Positions 8,436 to 17,313 of a stretch of DNA of 64,000 nt are shown here, one piece after another. The notes under the pieces were generated by a model. It searched no databases. It had not been told where the DNA came from and saw only the letters and a program-made list of their open reading frames with translations. Both the position numbers and the translations under genes were made by a program. This DNA is from CAYOEV01 sp964403075 (GTDB taxonomy: Bacteria > Bacteroidota > Bacteroidia > Cytophagales > Cyclobacteriaceae): NCBI GenBank assembly GCA_964403075.1, contig CAYOEV010000003.1:74050-138049 (forward strand), written 5' to 3'. Position 1 is the first letter of the stretch. Each line of letters starts with the position of its first letter.

Positions 8436-11400
8436 TTATTCTACACGTACTTTCACCCCGAGACCTTGTATCCCTTCTATCGCCTTGATAAGTGATTCAC
8501 TGACATTGATGGTGTATTTTCTACTCAGGGTATCCAATTTAAGGATGCGGTCTTGATGCGCAGCCAATACGCTCAACCTCAGCGGTAACTTTCCGGGATG
8601 TTTGTTACACATTTCTTCAACCTCTTCAATAATCATTCCATTTAATTCATCCAGATGAATTTGCAACTCTACGGATCGCGTCATTTTTTCTCTTATTTCT
8701 GATAAATGCTCGATTTGCTGAATTTTAAATTCCAACTCATCACCTTTCCATCGGGGCTGTACGGTGCCTGTGACATAAAGAAACCACCCTTTTTCGAGCA
8801 TGGGTTTGAATTGCAGATAATCTGTAGAAAAAAGAAAAAATGTGTGATTGTCACTAAAATCTTCGAGTGTAAACTGGCCAAATGGCTTGCCTGTTTTGGA
8901 TACACGGTGCTGCACCTCTGTAACAATGCCCCCAACAGACATCTTTCGGCCCGGCTTAAGTACGTGAAGATCCGCTATCTTTGCATTGGTCAGAAATTCC
9001 ATTTCAAAACGATACTGGTCCAATGGGTGTCCACTGATATACAGACCCACCATTTCTTTTTCAATGTTCAGGCGCTCGATTTCCCCGTAAGGTTCTATTT
9101 GGCCAACTTTGGGAGTCTGGATCGAGGCCTGATCGCTGTTCCCGAAAAGTGATGCTTGCGCACTGGCCGAATCCTGCTGCACGCGTTGGGCAAAACGGAT
9201 ACTTTTCTCAATCAGTGAACTCCCCTCAGCATCAGGGTCTACGTATTGGCGGCGATGGAAACCCTGGAAGCAATCGAATCCTCCAGCTTTTGCCAAACAT
9301 TCTAAAGACTTTTTGTTTACGGCACGTAAATTTACCCGACAGGTAAAGTCGAATATATCGGTAAAGGGACCATTGGCTTCACGTTCCTCAATCACCGCCT
9401 GGATGGCGGATTCTCCTGTCCCTTTAATGGCACCCAAGCCAAAGCGAATTTCCCCGGCCTCATTGACCTCAAAATGGATACCAGACTCATTCACATGCGG
9501 GCCCAGGACCTTGATGCCGAGATTTCTACATTCCTCCATAAAAAAGCTGACTTTATCGCTATTGGACTGGTTATGGGTCAAAACGCTGGCCATATATTCT
9601 GCCGGATAGTTGGCTTTCAGGTAGGCCGTCTGGTAGGCGATGACTGAATAACAGGTGCTGTGGCTTTTATTGAAGGCGTAGGCGGCAAATGCTTCCCAGT
9701 CCCGCCAGATTTTCTCCAACTTTTCCCGGGGATGGCCATTTTTTTCGCCTCCCTCAAAAAATTTCGGCTTCAGCTCGTCGATGATGGCTTTTTTCTTTTT
9801 GCCCATACCTTTTCTCAGTGAATCGGCCTGACCCTTGGTAAAACCAGCGATTTTCTGAGACAAAAGCATCACCTGCTCCTGGTATACCGTTATGCCATAA
9901 GTTTCTGCGAGGAATTCTTCCATTTCCTTCAGGTCGTAGCTAATCGACTCCTTGCCATGTTTTCGGGCAATGAAATTCGGGATATATTCCATTGGCCCGG
10001 GCCGGTACAACGCATTCATGGCAATGAGGTCCTGGAATCGATCGGGCTTTAACGCTCTCAGATGTTTTTGCATCCCCGGGGACTCGAATTGAAAGGTACC
10101 GTTGGTTTCACCGCGCTGGTAAAGTGCATATGTTTCGGCATCATCAAGCGGCAGACTATCTATATCCAACCGCACACCATGCCTTTTTTCCACATTTTCA
10201 ATGGTCGTGCGAATAATAGAAAGTGTCCTCAATCCCAAAAAATCCATTTTCAACATACCCGCAGATTCCACCACGCTATTGTCGAACTGGGTAAGGAGGA
10301 GTTCGGAGTCCTTGGACCTGGCAACAGGAATAAGCTCAGTAAGCGGTTGGGGTGTAATGATGACTCCGCATGCATGGATGCCGATATTTCGTAGCGATCC
10401 CTCCAGCACCACCGCCTGGTTAAGAACCTGTGCCGGCAAACCCTGTCCTTGGCTTATGCCGGCTAGCTCTTTTATTTCCTGAAATACATTGGCAAATTTG
10501 GTACCCGGTCGCTCCGGTATCAATTTGGCAATGGTGTCGGTTTCTGGTAGTGGCAATTCCATTACCCTTCCGGCATCGCGAATGGCAGACTTGGGTGCCA
10601 TGGTTCCATAGGTAATAATCTGAGCCACCTGATTGAATCCGTATTTGTCAATGACATACTGGAGGACTTTGTCTCGACCCTCATTATCAAAGTCAATGTC
10701 AATGTCAGGAAGCGAAATCCTGTCCGGGTTCAAGAACCGCTCAAATAGTAAATTGTAGGCAATGGGATCGACATTGGTAATCCCCGTGCAATAGGCGACC
10801 ACAGAGCCTGCAGCAGAGCCCCTTCCAGGACCTACTGCTACGCCCATTTCGCGTGCTTTTGAAGTGAGATCCTGAACAATTAAAAAGTAACCAGGATAAC
10901 CGGTTTTCTCGATGGTCCGGAGTTCAAAATCTATTCGCTCACGTATGTCGTGGGTGATCGTTTGGTAACGTGTGGCTGCACCCTGATACGTAAGGTGGCG
11001 GAGATAGGCATTTTCACCGCGTTTGCCCCCGTCCTTTAAATCTTTTTGGTCGCGAAAATCTTCAGGTATGTCAAAGGCCGGCAACAAGACATCCCGTTCC
11101 AAAGGGAACACTTCAATTTTTTCCAGCAACTTCGGAATATTCTCAATGGCTTCCGGCAGGTCTGTGAAGGCCCGCTTCATTTCCTCCTGAGTTTTGAAAT
11201 AGTAACTGTGGTTTTTCATTCCAGGCCGGAACCCCCTGCCACGACCTATTGGTGTGCTTTGCTTTTCGTTTTCCTTGATACAAAGCAGTATATCCTGGGC
11301 TTTCCAATCTTCCTCCTCTAGGTAGAACAGTTCATTGGCGGCCAAAATGGGTACATTGTATTTTTCAGCAAATGCTGTCAGCACACCATTCAAGTGATCT

Positions 11401-12653
11401 TCCTCCTCCAGGCCATGTCTGTTGAGCTCTATGTAAAAGTCATCCTGGAACACCTCTAACCACCAATTGAGGGCTTCCTCGGCCTGATGCTCCCCAACAT
11501 TCAATATTAAAGAGGGGATTTCACCGGCCAGTCCGCCACTAAGTGCAATCAAACCTTCCCGATGTGCGCGTATTAACTCCCGGTCTACCCGTGGATACAG
11601 GCCATACAGCCCTTCCATGTATCCAAGGGAAGATAATTGAGATAGGTTGGCGTAGCCCGTTCGGTTTTTTGCCAGCAAGACTTGTTGAAAACGCTTGTCG
11701 GGATTGTCTTTGGTGAAACGCGTCTTCAGCCTTTCCTCGGCCACAAATAGCTCCGCACCCACCACCGGTTTTATATCCTGACGGATGGCTTCCTGTACAA
11801 ACTTGAAGGCCCCGAACAAGTTGCCCAGGTCGGTCAAAGCCACCGCCGGCATGTTGTAGGCCTTGGCTTTGGCAATGAGGCCTGGCACATCAGGTACTGC
11901 CTGAAGTACCGAGAACTGGGAATGTACATGTAGGTGACAAAAAGGACCTTTAATTTCATTGACAGATAAATGCTTATTGCCTAAATCCTTGCGCGTATCC
12001 CCACGAATCCATGCAAAATTGGTCGAGTCCAGGTTTGGGGATTCGTAATTGATGGCTTCGGTGTGGGCATGAGGCAGTTCAATGATTTTCCTTTTTACCG
12101 ATTCAAAAAATGACTTGGCAGTGGCATCCACATCGTAGGCGGCATCGTGAGCACCTTGCATGGGCGTCGCAAATAGTTTTTCATAGAGCTCTGCCAATCG
12201 AGGGACCTTAAGTCCTCCGCCGGGTCCGCCTGGCAGCTGACAAAAATCTTTGGTGGCTTGTGCCGTATCTATGGCGTCCTTTGCTGCCAGAAGGTTATCA
12301 TGTTCGACACGTAGGTATTCGGCACCTATAATTTTGTTGTCGAACTCAATGTTATGACCGACGAGTGTCTGGGCCTTTTTAACATGGTCACTGAAGGCCT
12401 CCAATACTGTTGTAAGGGGTTGCCCTACGTCCAAGGCTTTCTCAGTAGAAATGCCATGAATTTTTTGTGCATTGTAGGGAATGGTGAATCCCATCGGGCG
12501 AACGATGTAATTGCCCGAAGCTATCAGCTTACCGTCGGATGCATGCAGCTGCCAGGCCAGCTGTACCAGGCGCGGCCAGTTGTCCAAATCTGTGATAGGC
12601 GCCGATTTATTTTGGGGCAGACCAGTTGTTTCGGTGTCAAATATGAGGTACAT
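8436..12653 (-). CDS. dnaE: DNA polymerase III alpha subunit with N-terminal DnaQ-like proofreading exonuclease
   Basis: This 1405-residue replicative polymerase carries its own 3'-5' exonuclease. Residues 1 to about 190 are a DEDDh nuclease (FDTETTGLP with D6 and E8, HNIEFDNK, HDAAYDVDAT). A PHP domain follows from about residue 236 (HLHVHSQFS); its usual TDHGN motif reads TDLGN, so a metal ligand is lost and PHP nuclease activity is unlikely. The polymerase core has PDIDIDFDNEGRD with catalytic aspartates; later parts are the helix-hairpin-helix region and the OB fold (MSVGGIVTEVQHRVSKTGK). E. coli DnaE has 1160 residues and a separate epsilon subunit; fusion is known from some Cytophagales. 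It overlaps the upstream small gene by one base. Confidence 0.97.
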   Translation of the reverse strand: MYLIFDTETTGLPQNKSAPITDLDNWPRLVQLAWQLHASDGKLIASGNYIVRPMGFTIPYNAQKIHGISTEKALDVGQPLTTVLEAFSDHVKKAQTLVGHNIEFDNKIIGAEYLRVEHDNLLAAKDAIDTAQATKDFCQLPGGPGGGLKVPRLAELYEKLFATPMQGAHDAAYDVDATAKSFFESVKRKIIELPHAHTEAINYESPNLDSTNFAWIRGDTRKDLGNKHLSVNEIKGPFCHLHVHSQFSVLQAVPDVPGLIAKAKAYNMPAVALTDLGNLFGAFKFVQEAIRQDIKPVVGAELFVAEERLKTRFTKDNPDKRFQQVLLAKNRTGYANLSQLSSLGYMEGLYGLYPRVDRELIRAHREGLIALSGGLAGEIPSLILNVGEHQAEEALNWWLEVFQDDFYIELNRHGLEEEDHLNGVLTAFAEKYNVPILAANELFYLEEEDWKAQDILLCIKENEKQSTPIGRGRGFRPGMKNHSYYFKTQEEMKRAFTDLPEAIENIPKLLEKIEVFPLERDVLLPAFDIPEDFRDQKDLKDGGKRGENAYLRHLTYQGAATRYQTITHDIRERIDFELRTIEKTGYPGYFLIVQDLTSKAREMGVAVGPGRGSAAGSVVAYCTGITNVDPIAYNLLFERFLNPDRISLPDIDIDFDNEGRDKVLQYVIDKYGFNQVAQIITYGTMAPKSAIRDAGRVMELPLPETDTIAKLIPERPGTKFANVFQEIKELAGISQGQGLPAQVLNQAVVLEGSLRNIGIHACGVIITPQPLTELIPVARSKDSELLLTQFDNSVVESAGMLKMDFLGLRTLSIIRTTIENVEKRHGVRLDIDSLPLDDAETYALYQRGETNGTFQFESPGMQKHLRALKPDRFQDLIAMNALYRPGPMEYIPNFIARKHGKESISYDLKEMEEFLAETYGITVYQEQVMLLSQKIAGFTKGQADSLRKGMGKKKKAIIDELKPKFFEGGEKNGHPREKLEKIWRDWEAFAAYAFNKSHSTCYSVIAYQTAYLKANYPAEYMASVLTHNQSNSDKVSFFMEECRNLGIKVLGPHVNESGIHFEVNEAGEIRFGLGAIKGTGESAIQAVIEEREANGPFTDIFDFTCRVNLRAVNKKSLECLAKAGGFDCFQGFHRRQYVDPDAEGSSLIEKSIRFAQRVQQDSASAQASLFGNSDQASIQTPKVGQIEPYGEIERLNIEKEMVGLYISGHPLDQYRFEMEFLTNAKIADLHVLKPGRKMSVGGIVTEVQHRVSKTGKPFGQFTLEDFSDNHTFFLFSTDYLQFKPMLEKGWFLYVTGTVQPRWKGDELEFKIQQIEHLSEIREKMTRSVELQIHLDELNGMIIEEVEEMCNKHPGKLPLRLSVLAAHQDRILKLDTLSRKYTINVSESLIKAIEGIQGLGVKVRVE

Positions 12654-12898
12654 CAGTGGGACTGGCCATAGGTTTTAAGCAGTGTAACCAAAGTGATCAC
12701 CACCCAAAAAGAATTCACCAGCACAAAAGGAAAAGCATCCATGTATAAGGCATTTGATAAAAGACCTATTGAGCCAAGCAAATTACCGATCAGGTAGCTT
12801 CGATTGGTACCAGACTTATTGAAGATGGTTAGATAAAAAAAAGCAGCCAGGAGCGAAAAAGCACCCAGCCACCCGATAATTTCAAACCAAAAGGCCAT
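12653..12898 (-). CDS. Small membrane protein, CBU_0592-like
   Basis: An 81-residue protein with three predicted membrane helices (IIGWLGAFSLLAAFFYLTIF, then LIGNLLGSIGLLSNALYM, then FPFVLVNSFWVVITLVTLL). Size and helix layout resemble the CBU_0592-like small membrane proteins, for which no activity is known. Its stop codon shares one base with the dnaE start codon, and it starts four bases after the upstream lipoprotein ends, so it appears to be the middle gene of a leftward transcript. It is probably just under co-expression with dnaE; no functional tie is claimed. Confidence 0.75.
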   Translation of the reverse strand: MAFWFEIIGWLGAFSLLAAFFYLTIFNKSGTNRSYLIGNLLGSIGLLSNALYMDAFPFVLVNSFWVVITLVTLLKTYGQSH

Positions 12899-12902
12899 TT
12901 AT

Positions 12903-13679
12903 TTATTGCAATGTCACCTTACGTTCTACGGTATTGAAAGGTCCTGGGATCAGGTTGCCTTTCGCATCCAAAAGTTCCAACTTGATCGTGACGATGCCTT
13001 TGTCCAGGCCTTCGATGTAGTAGGGGGCCCACTCATCAATCATGAATTCCTCGCCATCGATGGTTGCTCGTATGCTATTTCCCTCCGGTGAAATCGTCGT
13101 ATTCAACAGGTAAAAATCTAAAAGAAGCTTCTCCGTATCTACGCCGCTATAGGTTCCCTTCGGGCGGCTGTAAAAAAGATGAGGGGCAGAAAGGTCTGCG
13201 GGTTCCGTTGTTCCTTCTCCTACTTTCACATTGCCAATGTAAAAAGCAGTGGGATTTTTTACACTTTCGTGATAGGAGCGCGAGAGGAATGCCAAGACCA
13301 CATGATTACCCGCTGTCAATGGCCTACTCGCCATTGGCTCATAATGCGCAGAGTAGGGATCATTGTCAATGATCACGTGGATGTGCTGTCCTTTGCCGGA
13401 GTTGGCAATGCCACGATCTGCAGCATCTGCTGTCTGTACGCCCAATTCATAATTGGTGACTTCAAATTGAAAATTGGCCGTAAAGGAGGAGTCGTTTTGC
13501 ACAATTTCTACCCCAGTTCGTTGCAAGGCAGCATCTTCATAGGCAGGAGATGCAGGGGCTTTGGTGAGGCGAATGCCAGTCTCCAAATCGTTGCCATCTA
13601 CCTCTGTCTTGTCTTCTGTTTTTGAGGGTGTACAAGCCACCATCAGGCCAATGAATGTTGTGAATAAGAATTGTTTCAT
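12903..13679 (-). CDS. Putative lipoprotein
   Basis: A lipoprotein of about 258 residues with signal MKQFLFTTFIG and lipobox LMVAC, followed by a polar linker. The frame is open for 24 more codons upstream, but MKQF is chosen because it gives a clean signal peptide. The body is probably beta-rich (NFQFEVTNYELGVQ; HIHVIIDNDPYSAHY; NHVVLAFLSRSYHESVK), and resembles Bacteroidota proteins of unknown function with immunoglobulin-like folds. HIHVIIDNDPY recalls a domain seen in small copper or CHRD-like proteins, but I do not assign one. It is the first gene of the transcript running into dnaE. Confidence 0.75.
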   Translation of the reverse strand: MKQFLFTTFIGLMVACTPSKTEDKTEVDGNDLETGIRLTKAPASPAYEDAALQRTGVEIVQNDSSFTANFQFEVTNYELGVQTADAADRGIANSGKGQHIHVIIDNDPYSAHYEPMASRPLTAGNHVVLAFLSRSYHESVKNPTAFYIGNVKVGEGTTEPADLSAPHLFYSRPKGTYSGVDTEKLLLDFYLLNTTISPEGNSIRATIDGEEFMIDEWAPYYIEGLDKGIVTIKLELLDAKGNLIPGPFNTVERKVTLQ

Positions 13680-13769
13680 GGTTTTTGGTAGTTCATTTGA
13701 GTTTAGGTTAAAGATACATAATTGATATGCGCATCGGTTCTGATTGTGCATCTTTGTTGAGAATTACCG

Positions 13770-14753
13770 ATGCATTTCCAAAAAATTCTGATCATTCAAA
13801 CAGCTTTTATCGGCGATGTGGTCCTGGCAACACCAGTCCTGGAAAAATTACATGATCACTTCCCGGAGGCGGCGATTGACTTTCTGTTGAGGAAAGGAAA
13901 TGAGGGATTATTGGAGGACCACCCCAAACTCCGTCAGGTACTTGTGTGGGATAAAAACCGGCATAAAATACGGAACCTTCGCCGCATGATCGCTGTGGTT
14001 CGGAATGAACGCTACGACATGGTCTTCAACCTGCAACGTTTTGGTGCCACGGGCTTACTGACTGCACTTTCCCGTGCCCGCATCAAGGTAGGTTTCAAAA
14101 AGAATCCATTTAGTTTCACCTTTAATTATCGTCTGCCGCATGCAGTAGGAGATGGCACACATGAAGTCGTACGCAACCTATCTCTGGTAGCCGCGTGGAC
14201 CGACGCTGAGTGGGTACGACCCAAACTTTATCCACCAGAAGTTGTCTACGAAAAAGTACAACCCCTGCAGACCGTGCCCTATGTTACATTGGCACCTACT
14301 TCCGTTTGGTTTACCAAGCAGTTTCCTGCTCATCAGTGGATTGCCTTCCTGAAACAATTTGATTTTAAAGGGAAAATTTATCTCATCGGTGCGCCAGCGG
14401 ATTTTGAATCCTGCCGCAATATCCAGGAAGCAAGCGGAAGGGAAAATATCGAAAATTTATGTGGTCGTCTGTCGTTAATGGAGTCGGTTGCCTTGATGGA
14501 AGCTGCACAAATGAACTACGTAAATGACTCTGCCCCCCTCCATTTTGCCTCTGCCACCAATGCGCCCACTACCGCAGTGTTTTGCTCAACTTTACCTGAA
14601 TTTGGCTTTGGGCCGTTGTCTTCGCAATCACGTGTGGTACAAATAGCAGATGAGCTGTATTGCCGGCCATGCGGACTTCACGGCAAAATGAGCTGTCCGG
14701 AGGGTCACTTCAAATGTGCAAATGATATTGCGGTAGAGCGGCTAAATTTTTAG
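13770..14753 (+). CDS. Glycosyltransferase family 9 (heptosyltransferase-like)
   Basis: A 327-residue ADP-heptose:LPS heptosyltransferase family protein, acting at the inner face of the cytoplasmic membrane on lipopolysaccharide core. Family landmarks are ILIIQTAFIGDVVLATPV at the N terminus, THEVVRNLSL in the middle and the nucleotide-binding stretch YVNDSAPLHFASATNAPT near residue 250. The C terminus has a cysteine-rich end (CRPCGLHGKMSCPEGHFKC) seen in Bacteroidota members. The sugar donor cannot be read from sequence. The gene is divergent from the lipoprotein gene, and its stop codon interlocks with that of the convergent DUF72 gene. Confidence 0.9.
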   Translation: MHFQKILIIQTAFIGDVVLATPVLEKLHDHFPEAAIDFLLRKGNEGLLEDHPKLRQVLVWDKNRHKIRNLRRMIAVVRNERYDMVFNLQRFGATGLLTALSRARIKVGFKKNPFSFTFNYRLPHAVGDGTHEVVRNLSLVAAWTDAEWVRPKLYPPEVVYEKVQPLQTVPYVTLAPTSVWFTKQFPAHQWIAFLKQFDFKGKIYLIGAPADFESCRNIQEASGRENIENLCGRLSLMESVALMEAAQMNYVNDSAPLHFASATNAPTTAVFCSTLPEFGFGPLSSQSRVVQIADELYCRPCGLHGKMSCPEGHFKCANDIAVERLNF

Positions 14754-15616
14754 GTCGTTCCTTTTGGAACTATCAACTCTTTACCGAAGGTCTGATTCAC
14801 TAGTTTCACAAAATGAGCGGCCAGCAGAGGGGATTCCTTTTCCATATTTTGGTGTATGAAAAAGTAGATGTTTTCCAGTCCCTGATTCACCCAAATTTCC
14901 AGTCTTTGCACCCAATCATCCAATCGATCGTAATCACTCGGATGATTGGCGCCAACGTACCGGATAAAGGTATTGGGGGTGGTGAGTCGCATGTGCAGTA
15001 AATCTCTTCTGCCGGCGGTGTCTGTGATGATGTTGGTCACCCGGTGTGCTTGAAACAATTGATACACTTGATTCGCCACTTCAGCGTTGTTGAACCATTC
15101 AGTGTTGCGCAATTCAATTGATAGGGGTATGTCTTTAGGCCAGCTTTCGACAAAATCTACGAGCCGATCCATATTTTTGGGTTTGAAATTGTCGTGCAAT
15201 TGTAGAAAAACCATTCCCAGTTGACGCTCAAAGGTCCTCATGCTGCTACAAAACCTTTCTACAGGCCCTTCATGATCTTTTAACCGCTTGATATGTGAAA
15301 TGTACCGATGAACCTTAGGAAAGAATTTGAAAGATTCAGGTACTTTACTTCGCCACTTTGCCACCTGCGATTCGGATACATGGCCGTAAAAAGTGGTGTT
15401 CATTTCAATTGAATTGAACTGCGTGGCATAGTAGTTCAGTTCGTCTCGAGTGCCTTTGGGGTAGAAGGTTTTAAGATCATTTCTATTCCACCTGGCGCAG
15501 CCCACATAAATGTCCTGCAATGTTTGCCCACGACCTAATACAGCCCCTGTATCATGATGATCCTCAGGCAAGGTGAAGTCGACAATTTCCGGATTTGCCA
15601 CTCCACCAAATTTCAT
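14750..15616 (-). CDS. DUF72 family protein
   Basis: A 288-residue cytoplasmic protein of the DUF72 (YecE-like) TIM-barrel family. Typical segments are IYVGCARWNRNDLKTFYP, NSIEMNTTFYG, FFPKVHRYISH and the C-terminal YFFIHQNMEKESP. The family has no agreed reaction. It starts within the stop codon of the upstream SDR gene (four-base overlap), so the two are probably translated from one message, and it shares a TTAG stop overlap with the convergent GT9 gene. Confidence 0.92.
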   Translation of the reverse strand: MKFGGVANPEIVDFTLPEDHHDTGAVLGRGQTLQDIYVGCARWNRNDLKTFYPKGTRDELNYYATQFNSIEMNTTFYGHVSESQVAKWRSKVPESFKFFPKVHRYISHIKRLKDHEGPVERFCSSMRTFERQLGMVFLQLHDNFKPKNMDRLVDFVESWPKDIPLSIELRNTEWFNNAEVANQVYQLFQAHRVTNIITDTAGRRDLLHMRLTTPNTFIRYVGANHPSDYDRLDDWVQRLEIWVNQGLENIYFFIHQNMEKESPLLAAHFVKLVNQTFGKELIVPKGTT

Positions 15617-16476
15617 TGGATAAGTCCTATTGATTTACCTAGAAAACGATCCAATTTTCTACTGGGCATCAGCCTGGGAATTGTCCAATTGGTGAGTTTT
15701 TTAGGTACAAAGGCATACCTGACACGGGGATGCTTTTTTTCGAAGACGACCACAGTCTGTTGCCCGATTAGCGCAGCGGGTAGCCCGTTTTTGGCTGCAT
15801 TGCCTACGTAAATTTGTTGAAATTTTTTAATGGCCGGTCCGTAATTCGTGTTCAAGTATGCCGCATTGGCAGCTTCCGTGCCGCTCTTCTGCCAAATGGG
15901 GGTTTTAACGGCACCTGGTTCTATAATAACGACATCAATTCCGTACAACTGAAGTTCCCGTCGCAAGGAGTCGGACAGTCCTTCCAAAGCGTGTTTGGAT
16001 CCCGAATAGGCACCCATAAATGGCATACCCATTTTACCGGCCACTGAACTTATCTGAATAATTCGGCCGGGTAAGGTCATGTGATTCTCCCGGGCACCCA
16101 ATAGCGGTGCGAATAGCTGTGTTACCCGAACCAAGCCAAATAGGTTCACTTCAAATTGCTCGCGAAGATCCGCAATTGGCAGGTGCAAAATCGGGCCGCC
16201 TACCGCAATCCCGGCGTTATTCACCAAGCCACCCAATCCCTCGTCGCCCAATTCTTCCGTGAGTTGTTCGGCCGCAACTTCCACCGACTGATGGTCGGTA
16301 ACGTCGAAAAATATTGGTCTGAAATTTTTACCCAATGTTGCTTTGAGATGTTCAGCATCTGAGGTTTTTCTAACACTACCAAAAACAGTATAGCCTTTGG
16401 TTAGGAAAGCCTTAGAAATTTCATGGCCGATACCAGTGGATGCGCCAGTAACGAGTATATTCTTCGACTTATTCAT
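15613..16476 (-). CDS. Short-chain dehydrogenase/reductase
   Basis: A 287-residue NAD(P)-dependent SDR of the classical type. The Rossmann motif is TGASTGIGHEISKAF near residue 10, the NNAG motif is LVNNAGIAV, and the catalytic pair is in YSGSKHALEG. The substrate is unknown; members of this clade act on alcohols, retinoid-like or steroid-like ketones, or acyl chains. It is the first gene of a two-gene leftward unit with DUF72. The nitroreductase gene starts 25 bases away in the opposite direction, so both promoters must lie in a very short space. Confidence 0.9.
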   Translation of the reverse strand: MNKSKNILVTGASTGIGHEISKAFLTKGYTVFGSVRKTSDAEHLKATLGKNFRPIFFDVTDHQSVEVAAEQLTEELGDEGLGGLVNNAGIAVGGPILHLPIADLREQFEVNLFGLVRVTQLFAPLLGARENHMTLPGRIIQISSVAGKMGMPFMGAYSGSKHALEGLSDSLRRELQLYGIDVVIIEPGAVKTPIWQKSGTEAANAAYLNTNYGPAIKKFQQIYVGNAAKNGLPAALIGQQTVVVFEKKHPRVRYAFVPKKLTNWTIPRLMPSRKLDRFLGKSIGLIQ

Positions 16477-16500
16477 TCAGAACTGTTTTATTTTGCTTGA

Positions 16501-17088
16501 ATGCCGAAAGCTACAATGAAAATTGAAGAAATCAACCGACTGATCAGGGAACGCCACGCTGTTTATCCGCCACAATACATCAGCAAATCGATTGCACGGG
16601 AGGAGATTGAAACACTTCTGGAAAATGCCAACTGGGCACCTACACATCGGATGACTGAACCTTGGCGATTCAAGGTATTTCGTGAAATAGGACTTGAAAA
16701 GCTAGGCGACTTCATGGCTGAGAATTATCGAAAACAAACCGGGTCAGACGATTTTTCAGTGGCCAAATATGAAAAATTAAAAACCAATCCCAGAAAATCA
16801 GGTGCGGTCATTGCCATTTGCTTGCATAGGGATATCGAAGAGCGGGTACCTGAGTGGGAAGAAATTGCGGCGGTAGCCTGCGCCGTTCAAAATATGTGGC
16901 TCACAGCGGCAGCCATGAATCTGGGCGCCTACTGGAGTTCCCCTCCACTTATCGATCAGATGGGTGCTTTTCTGGGACTGGCAGCAAACGAAAGATGTCT
17001 AGGACTTTTTTATCTGGGGCATACCCAGCCGCATCAAACACGCCGTACACGAAAGAGTATCGGAGAAAAAACCGAGTGGATTGAGTGA
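16501..17088 (+). CDS. Nitroreductase family protein
   Basis: A 195-residue FMN-dependent oxidoreductase of the nitroreductase family. The FMN phosphate site is RERHAVYPPQYISK, with the family's usual APTHRMTEPWRF block near residue 45, and AACAVQNMWLTAAAMNLGAYWSSPP near residue 120. A second in-frame ATG five codons in (MKIEEINRLI) is an equally good start. Substrate is unknown; members reduce nitro groups, quinones or flavins, and some are dehydrogenases. It faces the mscS gene across a noncoding gap with a candidate RNA hairpin. Confidence 0.9.
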   Translation: MPKATMKIEEINRLIRERHAVYPPQYISKSIAREEIETLLENANWAPTHRMTEPWRFKVFREIGLEKLGDFMAENYRKQTGSDDFSVAKYEKLKTNPRKSGAVIAICLHRDIEERVPEWEEIAAVACAVQNMWLTAAAMNLGAYWSSPPLIDQMGAFLGLAANERCLGLFYLGHTQPHQTRRTRKSIGEKTEWIE

Positions 17089-17174
17089 GTGCATTTTTTT
17101 AATCACACCAGGATCAGGGCTCATTTTATACCGGCATTGCTGTTGCAGCCTGCGTTCAGCGGGCATTTGCGAAT

Positions 17175-17225
17175 AAGTGCCTCAGGCGACCGTTAGGTGG
17201 AAGTGCCCTCGAGTCACTTTTTATT
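17175..17225 (+). other. Candidate structured RNA or terminator in an intergenic gap
   Basis: The 225-base gap between the nitroreductase and mscS genes has no convincing ORF. It holds an imperfect inverted repeat, AAGTGCCTC paired with GAGTCACTT (one bulged T), with an inner GCCT/AGGC-like fold, followed by TTTATTTA. This could end the nitroreductase transcript or be a small structured RNA. The pairing was done by eye only. Confidence 0.3.
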
Positions 17226-17313
17226 TACTGATCGTATGGGGGCCACTCATTGTTCCTACATGTAGCATTTAAATAAATGCAATGTTTGCTTGGAGGATCA
17301 CTCGGGCATACCC

